Part shown: positions 32,831 to 43,644 of the stretch, one piece after another | How positions within the stretch are numbered: position 1 is the stretch's first letter | How the letters are laid out: each line of letters opens with the position of its first letter | DNA from: Dromiciops gliroides | Taxonomy: Eukaryota; Chordata; Mammalia; Microbiotheria; Microbiotheriidae | Direction of reading: 5' to 3' | NCBI RefSeq assembly: GCF_019393635.1 | Contig: NC_057863.1 | Coordinates: forward strand, 3,982,647 to 4,046,646 | Length of the DNA stretch: 64,000 nucleotides | Made by a program: the position numbers and the translations under genes | Notes under the pieces: model-generated | The model's input: only the letters and a program-made list of their open reading frames with translations | What the model was told of the DNA's origin: nothing | The model's database searches: none

Positions 32831-32922
32831 TTTGAAGTCTGGCACTGAGGCGGCCAGAGAAAGAGAAGGTCAGAGACCACCTCAGCCCCCTGCTCCCCGA
32901 GTGCCTGTCCAGGCCCTGCTCA

Positions 32923-33160
32923 AACACACACACACACGCACACACACACACACACACGCACATGCACACACACACGCACACACAAACACGCGCGCACACA
33001 CGCACACACAAACACGCGTGCACACACACACGCACACACACACGCACACAAACACACACACACGCACACAAACACACACACACACGCACACACACTCACA
33101 AACACACACACACAAACACTCACACACAAACACACACACGCACACACACACAAACACTCA

Positions 33161-33192
<32 letters not shown>
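32923..33192. repeat. (CA)n-rich tract, about 270 bp
   Basis: Long CA repeats are interrupted by CG, AAA and CT steps that form short higher-order units (ACGCACAC, AAACAC, ACTCACAA). All open frames across it are Thr/His or Cys/Val repeats. Such alternating purine/pyrimidine DNA can adopt Z-form. Confidence 0.97.
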
Positions 33193-33194
<2 letters not shown>

Positions 33195-33461
33195 CCCAGG
33201 GACAAAAGCACCTCACAACAAGTCACTCTTGCCAATAGACAAAACGCCTCCCCCAAGGCTGGCTGTGACTATGTGGGAGCTCAGTGAGTCTCCCTAGGTT
33301 CCTTCCCTAAGAGGGTCTACTAGATGCCCCCAGGGTCTGAGGCCTGACAGAATATGTGGGAGTTAAAGCCCGGGAGGCAGGAGAGGGCTCGGATTTTTGC
33401 TCCCCTTGGCTGCAGCACAGCCATCGTTCCCTCCATCCAGGGGCGTCCAACAGTTCACCCT

Positions 33462-33487
33462 GTGTTTCACCCTGGCTGTCAGGGTCC
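33462..33487. repeat. 26-bp exact repeat, copy 1
   Basis: This 26-mer, beginning GTGTTTCACCC and ending GTCAGGGTCC, recurs exactly at 34814-34839 in the same orientation. The following 15-20 bases are also similar (CTCAGTC then TAGC); the preceding bases are not. Confidence 0.9.
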
Positions 33488-34365
33488 CCCACTCAGTCCC
33501 TAGCAATGAAGCCACACAGAAGATGAGCCCTGGACATGGGGCTCCCATGTCAGCCCCAACAAAGACCAGCACTGGACAAAACGCACACCTGTGAAATGTT
33601 AGTCACACTCAGGAAGGCTTTTGCTGCAGCCAGTGAGCATCGGGAAATGCTTTCTCCTGATGCCCAACCCTTGACTTTGCAACCCCCACCCCCACCGCCT
33701 CGGCCGCCCTGTGGCCATCTTACTGCCTTCCTAACTCCAGAAAAACCCATCATTGTTTCTAGAGGGTTCCCCAGAATTAAAAAAAAATACAACCAAATTC
33801 TTGGACCCATGAACGTACTTCATTTGTGCTATTGTGGCACCGTAGTGTAGAAATCCCCTAGCCAGGTGAGTGTAGTCACTGACTCGGATGTGCCACAACT
33901 TTCCCTTCCACTCTGAAGGGCTCTCAAGGTCAGCACATCTTCGGCAGCGTCTTAGCTGGTCCTTGTTCATCCTTGACCTCCAAGGGCTTCCTAGACCGCA
34001 GTTCCTAGCCCCCTGCTTGGAGATTGGCGACTTCTCTCCAAAATTAGTTCTGGGGAGGGGGAGATGCGTGGGATAGGAAAAGAATGAGAGTTAGAACCAA
34101 AGTTCACTGGGTGTGGATCAGAGGCACATGACACACAAGGAAGGAGGCGTCCCTGGCCAAGGACTGTCCGTGGAGACACTGGCTAGAGATGACAGGCTTC
34201 TGGCCTGGTTTTTTCTTAGAACTCTATGGGGTGGGCAGAGAAGCAGGTGGGGAAGTTGAGGGTATTGTGTCATTTGAAATGTTCTGAATAAAAGTATCAC
34301 AGCAGTCCAGGTCACAATGTTACTTTATGAAAGTATCACCTGTGTATATTGATATGTATGGGGAA

Positions 34366-34735
34366 GGGAGGGGTGTGTATGTGTGTATGTGTTTGTGTGT
34401 GCCTGTGTGTGCGAGTGTGTGTGTGTCTCTGGGGGGCATGTGCATTTGGGGTTGAGGAGTGTGTGTGGCTCTATGTGTGCGGGGGAGATGGGGTATCTAT
34501 GTAGGGTCTCTGTATGTATTTGAGTTTCTCACTTCTTATCTGTCCTGGTTCCAATTCTCTTTGTGTCTGTCTCTGTCCCTCTCATTCCAGATATCACAAA
34601 TATTTGTAATCCTGTCTCTCCCTCCCTTCCCTCCCTGCCTGCCTGTTTCTCTGTCTTTGTCTCTCCCTCTGTCTGTCTCTCTCCCTCCCTCCATGCCTGC
34701 CTGTTTCTCTGTCTGTCTGTCTGTCTGTCTGCTTC
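34366..34735. repeat. TG-rich then CTGT/TCCC-rich simple repeats
   Basis: Imperfect (TG)n at about 34366-34500 is followed, after 100 bp, by pyrimidine-rich TCTG, TCCC and CCTG repeats at 34600-34735 that include a pure (CTGT) run near 34709-34731. Confidence 0.85.
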
Positions 34736-34813
34736 CCCCTGTCCCCATGGGCCCCCACCATGCATACAATGTTGGAAATGTAAGCCATGTTTCTCTTGGT
34801 GGCCAGAGCTCCA

Positions 34814-34839
34814 GTGTTTCACCCTGGCTGTCAGGGTCC
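34814..34839. repeat. 26-bp exact repeat, copy 2
   Basis: Second copy of the 26-mer at 33462-33487, 1352 bp away in direct orientation. Confidence 0.9.
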
Positions 34840-35009
34840 TCCTTCTCAGTCTAGCCAGTTACAATCTCAGGTGCCACCTCCTTGCAAATGTTTGATCTGC
34901 TCTGGGCTTGAAGCATTTGCCTCAAGAATGATCTAGGTTTTAATATCTCCTGCATCATTAAATTAAGTCCTTTGAGCAGGGATAGCCTCACCTCTAGCCA
35001 AGGAGGGTA

Positions 35010-35140
35010 GGCTTCAGGAACCTGGGGCCCTAGTCCCTGTTCTTCCCTTTACTCTCTGTGTGACCCTGGACACACAGACCAACAACACGCATGTATTAAG
35101 CACATACTATATCTCCCAGGCACTAGGGATCATCTCCCTT
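35010..35140. mobile_element. MIR scrap (sense) followed by L2 end scrap (antisense)
   Basis: 'CTCTGTGTGACCCTGGACAC' at 35053-35072 is a MIR CORE. 'ATGTATTAAGCACATACTAT' with 'CCAGGCACTAGGGATC' at 35090-35131 is an antisense L2 terminus. Confidence 0.5.
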
Positions 35141-36795
35141 TCCCAGACTAGCTGCAGTATCCAAATCCCCACCACGGGTCTTTTCTGTCCCTATTAAAAT
35201 GCAGAGATGAGATCTGGGGTGGAGTACACTCTCAGCCATGACTGCCCTGTAAGCAGGCCACCCAACAGGTCTATGGGAGACACAGAGGTTGATGGAAGAA
35301 GGTGGGAACTAGGAAAGGCCCTGAGGTGGTCCCAGGCAAACTTCAAAGAAGCACGTGGGCTCTGGATGCCAGGGCAAGGGGGGAAGTGGGTGGGCACCGA
35401 AGAGGGAGGACTGAAGGGAGTTAAGCCTTCCCTCCTTTATAATTCTGCTTGGGTCTGGTCCTACCATAGGGTCAGTCCCTTGAGGGCTGCCCTCCCTCCC
35501 CTTCCCTTCCCCTTCCCCAAGTTGTTCTTCGATTTCCTTTGGCTTGAGGGCTTAGCAGGTGACCTGGTCCTGGAGGGCCTTTGGCCTCAGTGCCTCCGAT
35601 AGTAAACCACAGATGAAGCGGGTAAGTCCAGACAAGCAGCAGCCATGATGGAGAAGGCTGGATTGCTCTATAAACATTTGGCCAATTTTGCATGGGGAGA
35701 ATATAAGATGGAGTTCTGAGGCCCCCTCCCTCTGACACACACACACACATTCTCTCTCTTCAGAAGCCCCTGGATGGTGCCAATAGTAATGGCATTATCC
35801 AACGGCGGATGTCAGACCACAGCCTCCAGCCAAGCCCGAGAGGCCCATGCATGGGTCAGAGCCAGGTCTGGCTGTGTCCGACATCATCGTGGGGTTGGTG
35901 GGTCACAGGGACTCCATGGGAAGCCCATTGTAAGGTAGGATGAACTGGGGGTCATTTGGGAATACCATTCCTGGGAACATTGAGGGGGCTTTCCACACAG
36001 AGCTGCCCCTTTGTGCTCTCCCACCAGAGTTTTGTTGGGGTTTTGTCCTTTTTCAAAAGAACACCTCCCAGAGAATCCTAGAAAGTCTTAGAGCAGCCCC
36101 AGACAGCCCCTCCCTGCTCCTCCTAATGAACCACGTGGGTTTGCACAATTAAATCTCAATAGCTTCTTCCAGTTCTTTGTCCAAGCTGCCCATGCCCCTG
36201 TGTCGGTATTCACTGTGGCATGCCGGGTCCATTCTCTCCTCTCTGCAGGTCTGTCTCCTGGGGGCAGCTCCTTCCTTCCTCCCTCCTTCCTCTCTTCCTT
36301 CCTTCCTCTCCCCCTTTCTCTCACACTTGGGAGGGAGCAGTGGGGTTTTCCATCATTACCTAAGAGCCATGGGATACTGCATAGGCTGTCTCCAGCTGGG
36401 ACAAGGAGCTTCAGGGCCAGTTCCGTGCAGAGAGAGGGTGGCCCAAAGCACTTTCTCAGAGTTGTAATGGGGGTTGAACTCAGGCATTCAAGGCTTTTAC
36501 AAATAGGACAGGCGCCCATTTCCACTGGGGCCACAAAGAGAGGGATGAACACAGACAAGGGAGAAAACCCTCCCATTTCATTGTACCTGCTTTTCAAATA
36601 CAGAATAAAGATCTAAGAACTTTTCAAAATAAACCAACTCCATTTTAATCCTATTATTGAAGGAGGGGGAGGGGAGGAGAGTCAGAAAAAGAACAGGAAG
36701 AGAGAGGGAGAAATGGAAAGGAGGGATAGGTAGGAGGTGGCACACAGGGAAGAAGGTGCAGAGGGAGCTATTCAGGAAGATCCCCATCTGTTGTT
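35141..36795. other. Unique sequence, no gene recognised
   Basis: A short (CA)n lies at 35736-35748 and a TTCC-rich patch at about 36268-36310. A 169-codon minus frame (36088-36597) runs partly through the patch and has no recognisable motif. Confidence 0.4.
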
Positions 36796-36796
36796 A

Positions 36797-36990
36797 GTCT
36801 TGGTTTGTGTCTATGTGTGTGCGCACATGTATGTTGGTGTGTGCATCTCCGGGTGCATGTGTCTGTGAGTATGTGAGAGTGCATACATGCCTATGCACGT
36901 GTGTATGAATATGTAAGTGTGCACATGCATGTCGTTTTATGTATGTGTGCATGTGAATGGGTATATGCATGTGTTTGTATCTGGTCGGCT
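36797..36990. repeat. Imperfect (TG)n tract
   Basis: Degenerate TGTG/TATG/CATG units over about 190 bp, an old, decayed dinucleotide repeat. Confidence 0.75.
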
Positions 36991-37539
36991 CACAGTTTGC
37001 TGCTTTGCACCTAAGGACCTACTGACATTTATTGGAGATTGTGCTTTGGGGACCCCAGGGTGGGCAAGAATAACAATTCTGGATATTTCTAGGGCATTTT
37101 AAGGCTTTGGAAGAGTTTTGCCTCAACCAAGTCACTTCACCTTCCTGATAAAGCCTGTGACAGAAACTACAGGCCAGATCACTCCCATTTTACAGGGGGC
37201 AACACTGAGGTCAAAGAACACATGCAACTTGCCCATGATTAGGGACATCAAGTCTCCCTGGCTCCCAGCCTTGCCCACTCTTGAGTACGTCACCCCTACT
37301 TCTTTGCTTTGCAAATATTTGAGCCCGTGTCCCTGAGGAGAATAGACTGACTTGGTACAGTTTCTGGAAGAGCCTGTCTGGGTAAAAAGGGCAACCAGGT
37401 GATGTTTGCAGGAAAGAAGGCTGCCCCTGAGGTGGGGGAGGAGGGAGGGAGGGAGGGTCTTCCCTCAACCTCAGGTTTCTTCTGGAAGCCATGAGAACAG
37501 TTTCATCATCCTCAGGGACCAGGCTGGGCATGTCCTGGA

Positions 37540-37700
37540 GAGAGGAAGTGTAGAGCATTGGAATCAGAGGACTTGGGTTCAAATCTTGCCTCAGACACTT
37601 CCTACCTGCCTAACTCTGAGAAGATCATGAAACCTCTCTACAACTCATTTTCACTATCTGCTAAGCTGTGTGTAGTTGGATTCTCTTCGGTCTGTGAGCC
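37540..37700 (+). mobile_element. MIR SINE, sense
   Basis: It has 'GTAGAGCATTGGAATCAGAG', 'GACTTGGGTTCAAATCTTGCC' and a 'CACTTCCTACCTGCC' CORE. Confidence 0.65.
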
Positions 37701-37969
37701 TGTGCCCTGCCCTATCGGGGCTGAGCTCACCACTCAAGAGAGGTGCTCCAGGTATGGGCTGGGAAGGCCAGCTGGAAGCCTGTCCCCACCCCCCAACGTG
37801 ACTGTCCCCACCTCACTGCCCCCATTTCTGTTCCCAGATGCAGGGGAAATGAAAGGTTGGGCTATGGGGAGAACGCCTTTGTTGCCTGCCTGAGTTAGGG
37901 ATGAGGCTACCCCGGCTGGGAATGTTTCAACCAAGTCGCCTGTACAGTCAAGCCCTTGTTCTGGCCTCA

Positions 37970-38110
37970 AAGCGCCAGCCTCGGTTGGGTTCCTGGGGTG
38001 GAGAGCTGACAGCAGCTGCCTTTGTGGTCAAAGAAACCATGCAGACAATCAGGCCCCCGGCCCCCAAAGCGCCAGCTTGACACCAGGCACTTTGTCTGCA
38101 GTCCACATGA
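37970..38110. promoter_or_regulatory. Candidate regulatory block with inverted TCF/SOX-like sites
   Basis: At 38020-38033 the sequence CTTTGTGGTCAAAG holds two CTTTG cores in inverted orientation around a RUNX-like TGTGGT. It follows CAGCAGCTGCC and precedes 'CATGCAGACAATCAGG'. The block is repeat-free and GC-rich. A 251-codon minus frame (37948-38703) overlaps it and looks like a chance frame. Confidence 0.28.
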
Positions 38111-38232
38111 TCAATGGCCAGGGGAGGAGGGGGAGGCCACAGGAGGACACCCAGGCCTGCCCACACAATGGTGGCAAGGGAACGTGACCCAGAGAGCCGG
38201 GCTTCCCAGACGCTGCCCACCTGGTTTGTCTG

Positions 38233-38280
38233 CCCACTGGGCTGAACACCCCCCCCCCGCCCCCCCCTCCCCCGCCAGTG
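38233..38280. repeat. C-rich homopolymer patch
   Basis: Runs of C broken by G at about 38250-38274, within unique sequence. Confidence 0.75.
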
Positions 38281-38889
38281 CCATGCATCCGGGCCTGCAT
38301 TCGAGCAATGGCGCGTTTCTGAAACAGAGCAAAGGCAGAGTACGACTTGAGCCTCCAGAGCCCCAGTGCCCCTCCCCAGACTGGGGATTCTGCAGAAGGG
38401 GCAGATCGAGGACAGTTCCGGAAGGAAGTCCCGGGCACCATCGCTGGGGCTGGCGCTGCTCACAGTTTGCTGACTCCAGGCTTTAGTTGGATATTGTGTT
38501 TTGGGATCCAAGGGTGCGTCAACAGCCACGTTTTCTTCTCCAGGACCCCCGGCTTCTTCCTCTCCTTGTACAAAATAAATGCTGATTGGAGGAAGAAGGG
38601 AAGGAAAGTAACCAGAGGATATCCTCTGAGATCTCAAAGCACAATCAGAACTTGGTCTCCTCCCCTGGGTAGGAAGGAGGTGAAGCCAGGAGTCTGTGCA
38701 CACATCATTCCTGAGCTTACCAAAGGGTCTGGCACATAGTAGGGACTGACTTCATGCTTGTGGACTGACTGACATGGAGAATCACAACCTGAAATAGAAG
38801 AGGCAGCCCACGCCTCACCAGGTAAGGATCGACACCTCAGCCCAGAGCAGAGGCAAGCAATGAGTCAGTCGCACAACAAGAACCCACAT

Positions 38890-39365
38890 GTAAGACAAGC
38901 AGTCAATAAACATTTCTTCAGTGTCTTCTCCGTGCTCGGCACAAGGCTCAGCGCTGGGGCTTCAGAGAGAAGGAAAAGACAGTCCCTGCCCCTAAGAAGC
39001 TCTCAATCTCTTGTTATTGTTTGTCCTTTGTTCTCAAAGAGGACAACGGTAGCAGAAGGTGAGGTCATGACTTTCACTGAATTGGATTGAAGTGAGGGAG
39101 AGCTGGGCAAAGTCACCAACCTCACTCTTTCCTCCAGAGCCATCTGGGTCCAGGGGTGACTGGAGATGGCCCTGGATGTGTAAGCAATTGGGCTTAAGTG
39201 ACTTGTCCAGGGTCACACGGCTAGCAGGTGTCTGAGGTGAGATTTGAACTCAGGTCCTCTCTACTTCAGGCCAGTGCTCTATCCACTGTGCCCCCTCACT
39301 GCCCTGCTCACAATCTAATGGGGGGACATCATGCCAACAACTCTGTACAAAGAAGCTCTAGACAG
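38890..39365 (-). mobile_element. L2 3' end, antisense, split by a SINE
   Basis: 'GTCAATAAACATTTCTTCAG', 'GGCTCAGCGCTGGGGC' and 'CAGTCCCTGCCCC' are followed, after the SINE at 39010-39305, by 'CACAATCTAATGGGGGGACA' and 'ACAACTCTGTACAAAG'. The two halves join exactly across the insertion. Confidence 0.8.
39010..39305 (-). mobile_element. Marsupial SINE with long 3' extension, antisense, inserted in L2
   Basis: From left: the 3' end 'TTGTTCTCAAAGAGGACAAC', the extension through 'CAGAGCCATCTGGGTCC', then CORE 'CTTGTCCAGGGTCACACGGC' and the reversed head 'CTCTATCCACTGTGCCCCC'. The duplication GCTCTCAATCT (38999-39009) / GCTCACAATCT (39306-39316) differs at one base. The extension is the same family as the copy at 1-155. 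Confidence 0.88.
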
Positions 39366-39989
39366 TTTACACAGGAAATTGGAATCTGAGTGCCTTTTCT
39401 CCTAGCCAAGTAACCTGGATTAAGACAATAAGACAAAACCCCAGATCTCCAAGCAGGGAGATCCTTGGAAACTTCTGTCTGAACCATACCTGGACAAGAA
39501 TCCCTTTGCTGACAAATGATTGAGTAGCTTCTACTTGCATATCACTGATGATGTGAATCTCACTACTACTTGAACTGGACCCTTCCAAATTGGGACATTT
39601 CCCAATATCAAGTTTGTCCCAACATCAACATTAAGCCTCAAGTTCCGGGGCCAAGCAGAACAAATAGTATCTCTCTTTCCCCTGACACCCTTGTCCTAGC
39701 ATTCTGGGGTGGGGGTGAGAATAGGGGTTTGGTTTCACTGTACCATCTGGATCACAGTTGGAACCACCTCATGCTGTTCTGCCACCTTTGACACTGCTCC
39801 GCCTCTGTCTCCCTCAGTCTCTGCCTCTTTGTCTTCTTTCCTATGATCATACCATAAACAAACCATTCCATTCATCTTGTCCCTTGTTGCTGTAGCCCGT
39901 GTCCTCAGTCGCTTCTGCCAACTGTTTTTAGCCCTCACGATATCATTCCCAACCTCCCCATATCAGCGTCACCGCTCCCCACAGTCTGT

Positions 39990-40262
39990 GGTCCAGTTGC
40001 TATGGCCTTCTTCCCATTCCTCCCTTGGATGAAGCTTCATCCCCTCCTGTTCTATGCTTTGCCCCTGCCCCCAGACCAGGCTCTCTCCTCACTTCCAGCT
40101 CACAGAGTCCCCTTGGTCCCCCTCAGGCACCGTCTTCTGATGAAGACTTTCTGGATTGCTACCCCTGCCCCTGCCCTGTCTGCTGGTGGCCTCCCTCCCA
40201 ACCTTCCTTGTGTATAATGACTTTGGAGCCCTTGGCATTTATTCTGTTTACATTTAATAAGT
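39990..40262 (+). mobile_element. L2 3' UTR fragment, sense
   Basis: L2-like phrases include 'CCCTCAGGCACCGTCTTCTG' and 'GGCATTTATTCTGTTTACAT', consistent with a decayed sense L2. Boundaries are vague. Confidence 0.5.
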
Positions 40263-40639
40263 TTTTTAAATGCATAAAACAAACACATAGGCTTTTAAAG
40301 GTAACCAATCCTATTGAAATAGTTACATATCTATTTTTAAAAGTTCTTGTGCCCCAGCTTAAGAGCCCTCATTCTAACCTCACGCCAGAGGCCCCACTTG
40401 ACCTGAAAAGTTCCTTCTTGGCTCTTGTTAGAGGACCTAGGGGACGAACTGGCCTCCCTGAAGACAAACAGAGCCTGTGGGTGATCCCACCTGCCCTGGA
40501 GGGGCAGATGCCCTTTTAGGTCTGGGGACAGGTCAAGGAACAAGAAACCCCCAGTCCTGCCACCAACAGCCAGAACTTCAGCTACACTCACCTCCCATAA
40601 GAACAGGCAAGTTGAGATGCTATCACCGCATAGAAGGGC

Positions 40640-40770
40640 AGCATTAGCCTAGTGGACAGAAAAGCCTGGGTTCTAGCCCTGCTTCTGACACAGTCTGACT
40701 GTGTGACCATGGGCGAGTCACTTGAACACCCTTCATAACTCTAGAGGACTACAAGGGCTGAAGAGGTGCT
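40640..40770 (+). mobile_element. MIR SINE, sense
   Basis: It has 'TTAGCCTAGTGGACAGAAAAG', 'CCTGGGTTCTAGCCCTGC' and 'GACTGTGTGACCATGGGCGAG'. Confidence 0.7.
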
Positions 40771-40899
40771 GTCCTGAATAAGTGGAGTGAATTTCTTGAC
40801 CTGGGAGTCCCCTAGAGGTCAGGTCCTGCTCCTGACTATTAATACATCCAGGACTGACTTTTTTCACCAAAGCAAAACCTATCAACAAAATGTTGATGA

Positions 40900-41350
40900 G
40901 AAGAGGCAGGTTTGTTTCAACGGCCAAGGGGAGTCACCATGGCAGAGCGGGGCATGTGTGGCTCCTGAGAGCCGGCGATCAGCTTATGTTGGCCAAGCAA
41001 ACATCTCCGACTGCAGATCACAGCCTCCCTTCTGTGTACAATGGGTGTTAGGCCAGACTCTGCCAAGCCGCACTTCACGTCGACAAAGGGCATAAAGCCA
41101 CCATCTCGTGCTTGTCGACAGCGTTCCAGTCGTGAAGACTTTGGCTCAATATTTGCCGAGACCAGGACGAGTCAGGTCCGCCTCACTCTGTTGACTTAGC
41201 TTCATCAATTATGAGAGAAACCGGATTGACTGGCCGGCCTCACACTCCCACAGAGAACCGTCCAGATCTGCAGGGATGGACTCAGAATAGCCTCGGTGTT
41301 AAATTAGAGCGTGTAAAAATGAGGCGAGGGTCATCACTCTGCCTTCATCG
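40900..41350. promoter_or_regulatory. Candidate conserved noncoding element with retained CpGs
   Basis: Repeat-free and relatively CpG-rich, with about 20 CpGs that avoid the usual decay. It includes two GTCGAC palindromes near 41079 and 41115, a FOX-like 'CCAAGCAAACA' near 40993 and 'CATCAATTATGAG' near 41203. Function is inferred from texture. Confidence 0.3.
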
Positions 41351-41816
41351 CTCCTGACTGACCTCAGGCTTGGCAACTTCATCACCCCATCCCACCCCCC
41401 AGACACTGACCAAAGGAACTGAAGGGGGGGGGGGGACCAGGACCATTCTCTCAAGCCAGTGAAAAGCTGTTAACAAATGGACAAAGGAGGCTATTCTCAA
41501 AATAAAAACTGACTTTTCCCAAGGGGCTTGGGGACTGCCTTGGTTCTCCCACCATGCCATGACAGGACTACCTACGACTATGATGGGGTGGGGGCTTTCC
41601 TCTGTACAATCACGTCTCGGTTTGCCTGCCCCTTTGGGGTATTTTGAACTGGTGATTTTGCCTGTTACAATAACGAGATCAAGGAGCTTAATCCGGGTTT
41701 AGAAGGCTAGTTCCTATGCTCTGCTTCCTCTCTGAGCAAAAATCCCTGGTCAAACATGGTTGCCCCAGGCAGTGACCTGTGGACAGTGCAGGGAATGAGG
41801 AAAATGGACAAAGTTG

Positions 41817-42092
41817 TTTATTATTATTATTATTATTATTTAAAAGCTAACATTTGTATAGCACTTTCTATGAGGCAGTTACTGTACTGAGCACTTTACA
41901 ATTCTTATATTGTTTGATCCTGACAATAACTCTGGGAGGTAGGTGCTCTTATTATTCCCACTTTATAGATGAGAAAACAGGCACACAGGTGAAATGACTT
42001 GCCAGGGTGACACAATTAGAAAGTGTCTAAGGCTGGCATTGAATTCCTGACTCCAGGAACAACATTCTATGCCTTGCACCATCCAGCTGCCT
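41817..42092 (-). mobile_element. MIR-type SINE, antisense, with (TTA)n at its 3' end
   Basis: (TTA)n at 41817-41841 precedes 'GCTAACATTTGTATAGCAC', 'CACTTTATAGATGAGAAAAC' and 'ACTTGCCAGGGTGACACAAT', ending at a head-like 'CACCATCCAGCTGCCTC'. It is near full length, and the microsatellite occupies the tail position. Confidence 0.78.
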
Positions 42093-43058
42093 CTGCTTGT
42101 CCTTCAGAAAGAGAACGTTGCCCCTCTGGGGATGGACCCTAGCAGGGGGAGACACACGGGGGGCCTCTCTGAGTTCAGTGCACACCAATCTATAGTTGTG
42201 CTATTGGTGTCAAGGTCCCTCTGGATGGGCCCTCAGCCACGATGGCTCCTCAAACAGCCCCCTCCCCACCTTCCCAGAGCCCAAGGGAGCCCCCAATTCC
42301 CTGATGAGCCAGGGAACAAGGCTCCTCTCAAAGACTTCAGGACAAACTTGGGGAAGCTGATCTCCAGCCCCGCCCCCGCCCCCTGCCCCCCTTGGAAGGA
42401 CAAAGCCCACATGTCATGGTGATTCCCTGCTCAGCTTATCCCCGATGCTGAAGAAAGGCCTTTTCTTCCCCTTGTTGAGGGGGGTCTCGGATGCTAAGAT
42501 ACCATTCTGTTTGTCAAGTAATGTCACAAGACTCCAGCCTGCTCCCCAAGCCCACTCCCACCCCTCTGCCTTTGGGGAATGAAAGGCTCGAGATGGCTCC
42601 TGCTCGGGACAAGCGGGAGAGAAGAAAGGCAAGCCCGAGGAACAGTCTCGTGGGAGGAGAAGGCAAGGGCAGCCGGGCTGGGCCAGGCTGGGGGAAAGGC
42701 CCACACTGTCAGCCTGGCAACCACGCTCCTGCTGCCTCCCAGTCTCTAGGGAGGGACTATTTGCCCAAAGGATGAGTGGGTCAGGCTCAGGTGTCACCTG
42801 CTGAATGTTCCCCTAATCCTTTTCATGAGGAATCTGGACCCCACTCATAGCTGTGAGGGAGGGGGCTGTTTTTCTCTCTTCTCCCTCCCCCACCCTTCCC
42901 TGACACGTGGACCATCTCCTTGGGCTTGGCCCCAGTGTCCTGTCTTTCCCACTCCCTGCTGGTCACCTCCCCACAAGAGAACTGATGCTCAGGACAGGCT
43001 TAACGACCAGTATTCATCCCGAAAGAGGGAAATGTAGATACCTTAAGAAATGCTCACT
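42093..43058. other. Unique GC-rich sequence, no gene recognised
   Basis: Overlapping frames of 66-127 codons on both strands. No repeat, exon or CpG island is recognised. Confidence 0.4.
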
Positions 43059-43204
43059 GGGGCAGCTGGGTGGCAATGTGGATAGGGTGCTGGCCTTGGA
43101 TTCAGAAGGACCTCTGAGTCAGGTCCGGCCTCAGACACTTGACATTTACTAGCTCTGTGGCCCTGAGCAAGTCACTTAACCCACATTGCCCCGAAAAAAA
43201 AATA
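43059..43204 (+). mobile_element. Marsupial tRNA-CORE SINE, sense
   Basis: Head 'GGGGCAGCTGGGTGGCAATG', a box B region altered to 'GAGTCAGGTCCGGCC', CORE 'CTAGCTCTGTGGCCCTGAGC' and an A tail at 43193-43202. It is more diverged than the copy at 15732. Confidence 0.9.
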
Positions 43205-43479
43205 GATGGGGGGAATTGTGAGAAATAATTATTAATGACCAATATCATGGGGAACTTCAGACAACCCATTTAAAAAGAAATGCTTGTTGACTGACTTTCT
43301 GATGGAGTTCACATCGACAATGACCCAAAAGGAAATGTAAGCTGACACTTTGGGCTTTTCCAGACAAATGCTTCCCTTCTGGTTTGGGCCCCTCCCCCTG
43401 GGGGGGGGGCGCAGTTCTCTTCCCCTTTCTGGAAGGACATGGCCTCCCTTTACTCCCTGGGGACTGCTATCTGCAGATT

Positions 43480-43627
43480 CATTAGATCGCAGATGTAGCG
43501 GGGAAGGGGCTTCACACACCATCCTGCATAATGCCCTCATTTTCCAGATAAGAAACGTGAAATCACCTGTGAAACAAGGGCCTGCAGCAGGATTCGAATC
43601 TCTGACTTCACGTCACCATCCCCTCCA
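43480..43627 (-). mobile_element. MIR-family relic, antisense
   Basis: It has 'CCCTCATTTTCCAGATAAG' and 'GCAGGATTCGAATCTCTGAC', an antisense MIR with damaged middle. Confidence 0.5.
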
Positions 43628-43644
43628 AAACCTCCTTGGCTCCC

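Noticed and set aside
32832..33297. Thr/His and Cys/Val repeat frames up to 151 codons
   Set aside because: They are products of the CA tract in different frames.
37948..38703. A 251-codon minus-strand frame, the longest outside microsatellites
   Set aside because: It runs through GC-rich DNA and a C homopolymer, contains no recognisable domain, and overlaps open frames on the other strand. Chance openness is the simplest explanation, though a protein search would settle it.
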